64,000 nt of DNA from Rhizophagus irregularis (taxonomy: Eukaryota; Glomeromycota; Glomeromycetes; Glomerales; Glomeraceae). The stretch is from positions 3,162,001-3,226,000 of the forward strand of contig NC_089449.1 of the NCBI RefSeq assembly GCF_026210795.1, in the 5' to 3' direction. The position numbers and the translations under genes are program-made. Of this stretch, positions 56,783 through 64,000 are shown piece by piece; the stretch's first letter is position 1; every line of letters starts with the position of its first letter. The notes below the pieces were generated by a model, which was not told the DNA's origin, searched no databases, and saw nothing but the letters and a program-made list of their open reading frames with translations.

Positions 56783-58156
56783 ATGGATACAGAAGATATA
56801 TCTGTTCCCGTTCAGCTGGTTCATACCGACCAGACTACTTTACCTTTACCTCTCCTTTCTCCCTCAAAAACGTTTAATAATACGTCCACTTTTCATAAAA
56901 ATACTTTCCTTGTCTCTGTGAAAAAATTTCACGTGATGACAAAACGCCGAACCGGTTATAACAAGATTTATGAATTTAGGCGCTCAAAAAGTTTCTTTTT
57001 TGAGCTTGCTGATCCCTTTTCAAACACCAATGATCTTCATTTATTTTTACACACCAATGATTATCACATGGATTCTACGCCTATTCGATACACATCCACG
57101 AGCTATTTGCCTAACACAAAATATCAAATTAGTAAAATGCTCACACACTTTTTTACCTTACAAAAAGTTTTACCCCAACGTATTCAACAAAAGTATTTTG
57201 ATTTGATTCGCCAAAAATTACTGGATCGAATCGACTTTATCAAGTCACGTGCTTCTAATAGAACTTTGAAGAACACTCATACAAAAACTTTCTTCTCGTT
57301 TTCTTATAAGCGCTATCGCTTCCACTTTGGTATTTACGTTCCTTGTGAACATGTTTACACACCCGCTTTATCTAATTCTCTTACCCGGTGTCATAGCCCG
57401 AGCCCTTTCGTCATGTCTTTAAATAGACGTGCTTGTGGTACTCATCAACCTGAATTTTCGAGAACAAAAATTAATCACCATCTGAAACCTGTGCCTGAAT
57501 TGGACCCAGGATATACGAATTCAAAATCTTCACACGCTAACCATGTATACGATCTTTGGCAACATCGATGGAAAAATGAGATCTTTTCCAACCGCCTTGG
57601 CATTCAGTACAATGTATGCTATGTGGCTAACAGTACTAATTTCGTGCGCAAACATCCAGGCGCCTATATTTACAGGAAACACCTTTCGAATTTCAAACTC
57701 AACCATAGCAGTAATCCTGCAACGAAGCGCAAACAGGAAACCCGCTTCAAAAGACGTTGTGCAAGGGTGCTTAAAACTATTGACCCTACCTCCCGCACTT
57801 TGAAAGATGACAAACTCTCAGCTGGAAGACGTTTTCGCTTCCTATTCGATGAATCACAACATATCTACTCACCTCTTCACCATTTGAAATTCAAAAAATT
57901 TTCAACGGAGAAATTATTACCTGATCCTGATGATTATACATTTAAAATACCTCATCACACGCTGCCGAATTGCAGCACTACGTCACAACCTTCGACCTTA
58001 TCTAGGCCTTCTGGCGTTAATACTATCCCTCATTATTTGAATGCCGCAGAAATCGAGGCTCTCATGGATTCGTTAGAACCACTTCCTCGTAGCACTATAT
58101 ACTATGGTCATAATCCCGTAGACCCGTCTAAAGTGAACAGTAGTTATTATTTATAA
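56783..58156 (+). CDS. Unknown 457-aa ORF of the retroposon
   Basis: The start is ATG 56783; an in-frame TTG three codons earlier is not used. The protein is basic, rich in H, R, S and T, with aromatic blocks such as FFSFSYKRYRFHFGIYVPCE, SRTKINHHLKPVPELDPGY, VYDLWQHRWKNEIFSNRLG and RRFRFLFDESQHIYSPLHH. No catalytic motif, zinc finger or coiled coil is evident, and I do not recognise the family. It ends in SSYYL and TAA (58154-58156), after which the same frame continues without another stop to 58654. A nucleic-acid-binding, Gag/ORF1-like role is only an inference from the basic composition and the retroposon context. The frame is long and intact apart from that stop, so this copy is young or the protein is still selected. 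Confidence 0.6.
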   Translation: MDTEDISVPVQLVHTDQTTLPLPLLSPSKTFNNTSTFHKNTFLVSVKKFHVMTKRRTGYNKIYEFRRSKSFFFELADPFSNTNDLHLFLHTNDYHMDSTPIRYTSTSYLPNTKYQISKMLTHFFTLQKVLPQRIQQKYFDLIRQKLLDRIDFIKSRASNRTLKNTHTKTFFSFSYKRYRFHFGIYVPCEHVYTPALSNSLTRCHSPSPFVMSLNRRACGTHQPEFSRTKINHHLKPVPELDPGYTNSKSSHANHVYDLWQHRWKNEIFSNRLGIQYNVCYVANSTNFVRKHPGAYIYRKHLSNFKLNHSSNPATKRKQETRFKRRCARVLKTIDPTSRTLKDDKLSAGRRFRFLFDESQHIYSPLHHLKFKKFSTEKLLPDPDDYTFKIPHHTLPNCSTTSQPSTLSRPSGVNTIPHYLNAAEIEALMDSLEPLPRSTIYYGHNPVDPSKVNSSYYL

Positions 58157-58654
58157 TACAACCCCTTTGAACCTGACTTACCCCCGACTACCCACATACG
58201 TCAGTCTAACCCTTTAGATTACGACTCATCCACCGCTAACGGTATGGGCACCACACTTAAACATTATTATCGTCGAGGAATATCAACTCGACAACTGACG
58301 GTTCATACTAATGGATTTCACGAGCAGATGAAACAACCCCCACCTCCTCCAATGCCTTGCAAAAAGAAACAACATCGCAAGTGGAAGAAATGGGTGGAAA
58401 AATATCAAGAATACTACGACTATACGTGCATACCGTACGCTCCTCGGCCTTGTCACCCGGCTGACTACCATCTAGATCTCTTCGGTTTACCCTCATACAC
58501 CTCAGACGAAACTAAATCGGTGAAATACCGACCTAACAAGAGGGACACTTTGTCCTATCCTTCCGCTTCGTCACAATCACATGACCACAAACGATCAAGA
58601 CCAGCGAATAGTTTCCCTACTGACTCCCTATTTTCTAGTCTTAATTCTAATTAA
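58157..58654 (+). CDS. Downstream half of the split retroposon ORF
   Basis: The same frame as the upstream ORF, open for 165 codons after the TAA and ending at TAA 58652-58654. The first ATG is at 58244 (GMGTTLKHYYRRGISTR). Features: a proline run (QPPPPPMPCKKKQHRKW, basic, then WVEKYQEYY) and an S/T-rich C terminus. It could be translated by readthrough, by reinitiation at 58244, or it could be dead because of a single nonsense change. I do not recognise a domain. Confidence 0.5.
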   Translation, partial: YNPFEPDLPPTTHIRQSNPLDYDSSTANGMGTTLKHYYRRGISTRQLTVHTNGFHEQMKQPPPPPMPCKKKQHRKWKKWVEKYQEYYDYTCIPYAPRPCHPADYHLDLFGLPSYTSDETKSVKYRPNKRDTLSYPSASSQSHDHKRSRPANSFPTDSLFSSLNSN

Positions 58655-58884
58655 TTTAGTTTTTCTTATTCTATATATGTATATTGTTCATGTAATGAGT
58701 CTTAAACACTTTTTCTTATTTTGCATTCTACATTTTGGCGTCTATGAATTACCCTTACGTCATCATGCACGTTTGTATATGTATCAAACAATTTAAAATA
58801 GTGTGAACCATTCCACTTATGACAGTATTGACAAGTGGCAGCCTTAGGGCTGAAAGCAAAATACGGGTTTTATTAATTTTTCTT

Positions 58885-58945
58885 GTTTTTTTTCTTGGGA
58901 TTTTGGTAAAATTGTGTTTTTTTTCTTGGGATTTTGGTAAAATTG
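58885..58945 (+). repeat. Tandem 31-bp duplication in the retroposon 3' region
   Basis: Two adjacent copies of a T-run followed by CTTGGGATTTTGGTAAAATT, nearly identical, lie in the untranslated part between the ORF and the tail. Confidence 0.75.
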
Positions 58946-59156
58946 TTTTTTTTTCTCTTATATATATATTTTAAGGCGGGTGTTCCTGGGAAAGTTCGTG
59001 GTTCTGACTCGCGTTCACCTATTCCATAAAGAACAGAAAGCGTCACGCCTTGGGGTGGCTTGCTTCGTAGTGATAGTATTATATATAGACTTTTTAGGTT
59101 CTCTGTATAATTGAATCTACGGGTTTGATTTTCTGTTTTCTAAAAATAAAAAAATA

Positions 59157-59173
59157 ACCAAATAACTTTCCTC
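59157..59173 (+). repeat. Right 17-bp target-site duplication
   Basis: ACCAAATAACTTTCCTC directly after the A-rich tail; identical to 56603-56619. Confidence 0.85.
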
Positions 59174-59577
59174 TCATGTTATCATTAACTCAAACAAATT
59201 ACTTATATCTTTATCTGAAATGTCATTCTCGTTTTTAACCATCAACAAAATCAAATCTTCAAATTTGGAGTCGCGCGCGAAATTAAATGTTTAGCCAGCT
59301 AGGCTGCGGCTGATATTATAATATAGTATTTTCAGTTCCACGAATCTTGATTATATAACGAAATTTTCTTGGCTACAAAACATTGAATTTATATTAAAAG
59401 AATTTCAAAATTCGGATACGAAAAAGTATTTGAATTCATGCATTTTAGGATATATGAATTATAAAATTTTACTTTTAATCCCAGCAAAGAAAAACATCCT
59501 TTCTTTAACCATATAAAAGCAACTACATTATTTTCAAATTTTTGATTTAAGTGCTTTTATGATAAATTTGATATACA

Positions 59578-60076
59578 CAGTGAAATTCGATAAACCGGAT
59601 CTATCGGTTCCACTAAAAATATCCGGTTTATCGGGATATCCGGTATAACGAAAAAATTTCAATCTATTATACTAAATTTTTTTAAAAAATTTCATGCTAA
59701 TAAACTAATATACACTATAATTTAATTTTTTCATCTTAATTTTAAGTCATAGAGGTCATGAAAATGAATATAAAATATTTTTAAATTGAATATATAAGTA
59801 ATACATAACTTCAGCCGGAATTAAGATTTTTATAATTCTGGCCAAAATTAAGATTTACCGCATCACGTTACTTAAATTTTATTGGTTAATGATCACGTGA
59901 TCAAGTTTATCGAATCATTTTTACTATAGCTGGTTAGAAAATTGATCTGTTATCGAGCTTTTACTAGTAAACTCCGGTATATCACAACTATTTTAATATA
60001 CGTGATTTGGTTCCAGAAAAAAAGTCTGGTTTAGGCCCAAATCCGGTTTATCGAAGATCCGGTTTGAATTTCACTG
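59578..60076. mobile_element. 499-bp TIR element (pogo-like MITE)
   Basis: The left end CAGTGAAATTCGATAAACCG and the reverse complement of the right end CAGTGAAATTCAAACCGGAT share the first 11 bp and AAACCGGATCT. Both sides are flanked by TATACA. Internal words (TGGCCAAAATTAAGATTTAC, CACGTGATCAAGTT) are shared with the exon-inserted MITE at 35024-35436, so the two are related despite different TIRs. No ORF. Confidence 0.75.
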
Positions 60077-60943
60077 TATACATAGTATTTATAGAGGTAC
60101 GAATTCTGAATTATAAGAATATCATCTAATTGGAAGTAACAAATACGAGGGATAATATTTGAATATGATACCTAATAGTCTGAAAAAATTTTATTTTTAC
60201 ACATCCTTTTCATTATTGAAATTGTCAAAAACACAATTCAATGTATCTTTGGTCAAATATTTAAGATTTGAAATATATGTAATCGGTTTTCGCCCATTAC
60301 GCTTGGTTGGGTCGACCGGAACTATTTTAATTTTGTCAAAAATTTTTTTGTTGTAGTCAAATATGTCCAATTAAAAAGTCAATGGACCAAATAATTTTCA
60401 CTACTAATAATTTATGTAATGTTAGATGTCAGTTCTTATATGCTTAAAAATAAGCTATACATTGAAAAATGTTTATTTTTAATAAAGCATAAGGTTAATT
60501 TTAAAGATCAACGTATATGTTAAAATCAATCCAATCAGATGTGAATAGAGTATCGCTTCACACTGGCACATACAATCAGACACAAATAAAGGAAAGCAGA
60601 TTAACCATATAAAACTAAATTTAAAATTAAGGTGTATATTAAAGGATAAACATTTTATTAATTAAATTCTTCACACACGTTCTATATTGTTCCTTCTCTG
60701 AATGCTCTTTATTACAGGTCTATATATACATAAACAATATGTTCTATATTTCCCATATATGCTACATGTTCTATATATTCTATCGAACATATTCGACATT
60801 TGTTACATTGATCGGCATCACGGGTCCCAGTTATATCACGTGATTGCTGCGTGACATTTTACTGCGTAACAGTAGGTATGATTAGCTTTTAATGTTAAAT
60901 AGAGAGTAACCGAAAAAAAAGATGGGGTAAAAGGATAGAGTTA

Positions 60944-61543
60944 CAGTGTGTTACAAAAATTATTCACGTGATAAAAATGCTCACAATTTATTATAATAGA
61001 CCAGTTAATAGACCCAAGGTTACATTTTGATATCTTTTGAAGTTATAAACATTTTATTATCTTTTGAAAAAATTATCAATAATTATTTACTTCAAAGCAA
61101 AAAATATATGCTAATAAATGATTCAAACTACAAAAATGTGTGTAATCTACTCAAAATCAATTTTTATCATTTAAAGTGTAGAATAAACTTGACACATTTT
61201 GACATCATTTAGGACTTTAGTGCTTTTTTACTTTTTGAGAAAATTAGAGAAAAATTTGACATGAAATTCATAAATTAAAAATAAATGCAAATTCACTAGA
61301 AATTTCTTAAATATTATCAAGATAAATGGGGAAAATGGGAATAAAAAAATTCTTTTAACAATATAAAGTATTTTATGCAAAAAAATATAAATTTGCTCTA
61401 AAAATAGTTATAAAAAATTTTTAAATAAAAAAAATATAACTATAAGCTTAATTATAGAAAAATTACTAAAAACAATTCCATATTAATTTATTATTGATGA
61501 AATCCATCTTTCAAATAATTCCGGTTTTTTTTGTAACACGTTG
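60944..61543. mobile_element. 600-bp TIR element with TA target
   Basis: The left end CAGTGTGTTACAAAAATTAT and the reverse complement of the right end CAACGTGTTACAAAAAAAAC form imperfect TIRs of about 15-18 bp, flanked by TA on both sides (60942-60943, 61544-61545). The interior is extremely AT-rich with no credible gene; a 61-codon ORF (61027-61212) is inside. Likely a Tc1/mariner-type MITE. Confidence 0.65.
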
Positions 61544-61545
61544 TA

Positions 61546-62690
61546 AATAAAAAAGATCAACACGCCACCACACCACCCTCGGATTCCATGCCAATTTGCT
61601 TACTATACATCACCTCGGATGCTCATCGCACGGATAGGCAATTAATGACAAACTTAAGAATTCTTTCGCATTCGACAAAGAAAATAAATATTCACTGACA
61701 GCGTTTAAGTTTATTGATATAAAGTGTGAATCACAGAACAATGATGTTTTCTAAGGGGACACATTCTTATAATTAATAATTACAGTACGCAATGAGATAA
61801 AATCAAAAAGTCTAAAACGAAAATTCAAAAGTCATGAAAAATGGTAATATGGGTAGTTAGTAAGTTACTTTTTTGATCATACAAGTTTATGCAGTTATTT
61901 TAGATCTTAAAAAAATAATTTTTCATTAATAAAAAATGTGTAATGATAAAGCTTTTTTTTAATTAATATTATCCCACGTATTGGTTACGTCCAACTAGAT
62001 ATTCTTTAAAAATTCAGAATTAGTATTTCTATAAATACTATACGTACTGTATATCAATTCTATCATAAAAGAAAGAATAAAAAATCAAATTGTTGGAAAT
62101 AATGTGGTAGTTTTTAAATGAATAAAAAAGCAATGTTTTGATTTTCTGGGTTTTAAAGTTAGTCATAAATAAAATTTTATAATTCATATAGCCTAAAATG
62201 TGTCATATAAGTAAACTTAAGTAAGTAATAAGTATAAAATCAATGTTGTCATAGTCAAAGAAAATTTGTCGCATAACCAAGTAGAAATAAATGTATAACG
62301 ATAAAATTTCTAAAGAAGCTTGTAAAATTTTTCTTAAATAATCTTGGAAGTAAATAAAAATTGGTCTAATAATTCGTAATATAAAATTAGAACCTGATGA
62401 TACGATAAATAAAAGTAAAAAAGCGTAAAAGCTGTGCTTTTGAAACTTGGAAATAAATAATAAATGTGTTTGTGTTTGTGTTTGAATTTGACTTCGTATA
62501 AAGAATATTACTTAATCGGGTCTGTTGACTAACGGATAACGAATTGAACCCTTATTTTCGAAATATTCGCGTTGATATAATAGCGTAAAATTTTTAACAT
62601 ACGAGTATACGAATCTCAATTGAACAACTTCTTCTATTAGATATCCATAATTTAATGTCTTATAACTTCTTCTATTGACTGAACTTATCG
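61546..62690. other. Intergenic, no gene seen
   Basis: AT-rich apart from a GC-moderate patch at 61560-61640. TGTGTTTGTGTTTG simple repeat at about 62466-62485. Confidence 0.4.
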
Positions 62691-63103
62691 CTAATTTTCA
62701 AATTCTTCATTATTGGTAATATTGGTTACATAGTCATTACTCATTAACGCCGCCATTAATTTACTATCAAGTAAATTTAATTTCTCATAAATTTCTTCCC
62801 ATGGCTGAAACTCATCGTTGGATTTTCTCCATGACTCGATTTGCTCTTCGGTTTCATTATTAGTACTGGTTTGGCGTTGACAGTCCTCTAAATGAATAAG
62901 ATATCCAGAGACTTCTATGCAATTGTTTTTATATGTTTTAATCCGCGCATGCGCAAGGCATCCAACAAACTTGTAAACTTGTCTTGATTTTCGAGCTTTT
63001 GAGTTACCATTTTTTGGTCTTAGGCTTGCATCACTTCCACAACAACATTGTAAAAGACAAATACCTTTAGCTTTATCACTATAACGCACCTTTGCAGAAA
63101 CCT
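62691..63103 (-). CDS. Zinc-finger-like protein, partial 5' end
   Basis: The minus-strand frame is open from about 63103 to the stop at 62691. It opens directly after an acceptor-like CAG and has no early ATG (the first codon offered is GTG), so a 5' exon is probably missing or unseen. The N-terminal part has Cys/His spacing of a zinc finger (GICLLQCCCGS, then KFVGCLAHARIK, then GYLIHLEDCQRQ). A similar Cys/His pattern occurs in the DNA-binding N-terminal domains of Mutator/FAR1-like transposases; in these fungi the domain also occurs alone (recollection). The C-terminal ~60 residues are acidic (NETEEQIESWRKSNDEFQ). Either a fragment of a transposase-derived gene or a small DNA-binding protein. 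Confidence 0.45.
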
Positions 63104-63129
63104 CTGATTTTCACAAAATATGTTAGACA

Positions 63130-63540
63130 TAATCACTACATGTTATTAACAGATGGTATATATATGTTCTACATATTTTAATATACGTAATATGTTTGTA
63201 ATATTAATAAAATAATGTTATAATATTTTTAATATATGTTGAAATTTAAACTAATGTAGTAAATAATTTTGTAATATGAATAAAATAATTTTACAATATT
63301 TTCAAAGTATGTTAAAATATGTACTCAAACTAATGATATAGTGAATATTTTGAATACATTGTTAATATATTTCAAATATGCTGTTGTTATATGAATAACA
63401 TATTTTGAATGCTTTTGTTGATATACGAATAATATATTTTTATTTTTATGTTTCAGAAAAACCAATTTGAAGTAAAAATACGAATAATATATTTTGAATA
63501 TGTTGTTGATATATGAATAACAACGCTTCTAGCATGTGAC
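63130..63540. repeat. Degenerate AT-rich array with GAATAA-ATATTTTGAATA words
   Basis: The phrase TTTTGAATATGTTGTTGATA, then TATGAATAAC, recurs with changes at about 63365-63400, 63405-63430 and 63485-63520; other words (AAACTAATG-TAGT-AATA) recur at 63249 and 63328. Simple-sequence-like satellite directly upstream of the zinc-finger ORF. Confidence 0.5.
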
Positions 63541-64000
63541 TATCATATGACTATAAGGTGATCGCTAGTGGCATTTTTTTTCGTCTCGGCTGTCCTATAT
63601 TGGCTATATGAAGGCAGTACTATGAAACCTTAATTTTTTTTAATTTTAAATAATACAATTATATTTTTTTTAAAAAAAAAATTTAAATTATAGATTTTAT
63701 CCTTTTTGTCCTTTCACTTCAACTCGGCAATAAGAATGTTAATACAACAATTTTTTTTATTAATCCATTAACGAAAATATTATCTGAAATAAAATTGTGT
63801 TCAAATTTACCTAATGTTAAAAAGTAATAGTTGTTAATTTATTGATATATAGCAAAAATGTATAATAACAAATTGTGACTTTTATACACATGTTAAATTT
63901 AAATGGTAGTCAATAAATTGTGTAATTAAACATAAGATATTTTGATATATATATATAGTTGGAGCTTACTTAAGAATCATAAACTTCGTAGCCACGCTCA
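63541..64000. other. Right edge, no gene seen
   Basis: AT-rich with a (TA)n tract near 63942-63957. Nothing that can be supported. Confidence 0.45.

Larger units (their letters stand above)
56620..59156 (+). mobile_element. 2.54-kb non-LTR retroposon without visible RT
   Basis: The unit is bounded by identical 17-bp direct repeats, begins GGGTATGGCG and ends in an A-rich tail (AAAAATAAAAAAATA) directly before the right repeat. That is the signature of target-primed reverse transcription by a LINE machinery. Its base composition and codon use are clearly richer in GC than the surroundings, and it has no introns. The 5' leader (~160 bp) contains GAGGACCACTTGGTGGCCTC, an imperfect palindrome. 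The coding part is one frame split by TAA (56783-58156 and 58157-58654). No reverse transcriptase, endonuclease or zinc knuckle is visible, so it must be mobilised in trans. It is either a non-autonomous LINE derivative or a retrocopy of a cellular mRNA. Confidence 0.8.

Noticed and set aside
58581-58796. 71-codon hydrophobic ORF in the retroposon
   Set aside because: Overlaps the end of the split frame in another frame; no independent evidence.

Overview
The window looks like nuclear DNA of an arbuscular mycorrhizal fungus, most likely Rhizophagus or a close Glomeromycotina relative. It is very AT-rich, with long A/T homopolymers, short GT-AG introns and sparse genes between kilobases of non-coding sequence and degraded repeats. 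The gene families fit that lineage: a Sel1-repeat/TKL-like kinase, F-box/LRR, MATA-type HMG-box, BTB (fragment), DUF4419 and many lineage-specific proteins. I see no rRNA, convincing tRNA, CRISPR or bacterial operon structure.

Left part (1-14.5 kb): a DUF4419 gene (1315-2376), a divergent pair of small paralogous genes of unknown family (3231-3758 minus, 9329-9880 plus), an eight-exon membrane/coiled-coil gene between them (5355-7034) whose short tail exons look internally duplicated, and an F-box/LRR gene (13120-14529). A ~62-bp inverted repeat at 64-125 and 7079-7140 brackets three of these genes.

Middle part (14.5-32 kb): mostly decay and repeats. It holds an unrecognised broken gene (17.2-18.4 kb), a 27-bp acidic minisatellite (19.65-19.9 kb), one large intact Sel1-kinase gene (20901-23835, minus, one 85-bp intron, 949 aa), a ~200-bp tandem array, two copies of a repeat family with a conserved ~75-bp head and a purine or CA microsatellite tail, a BTB fragment, an amino-acid permease pseudogene and a 673-bp fold-back MITE.

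Right part (32-64 kb): a long surface-receptor-like gene is broken by frameshifts and by a 413-bp TA-flanked MITE inside an exon (32.7-36.4 kb). A relative of its membrane module survives as a clean five-exon model on the other strand (43.05-44.14 kb). Two HMG-box genes and a coiled-coil gene with 162-bp repeats follow. At 56.6-59.2 kb is the most striking object: a 2.54-kb GC-richer unit with an A-rich tail and a 17-bp direct repeat on both sides, as expected of a LINE-mobilised retroposon. It carries one long reading frame split by a single TAA and no visible reverse transcriptase. Three more TIR elements (55.35, 59.58 and 60.94 kb) surround it. A zinc-finger-like ORF ends the window.

The intact genes read cleanly over thousands of bases, including homopolymers. 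The frameshifts in the permease and receptor copies are therefore more likely true decay than a uniform sequencing-error rate, although several fall in T-runs and should be checked.
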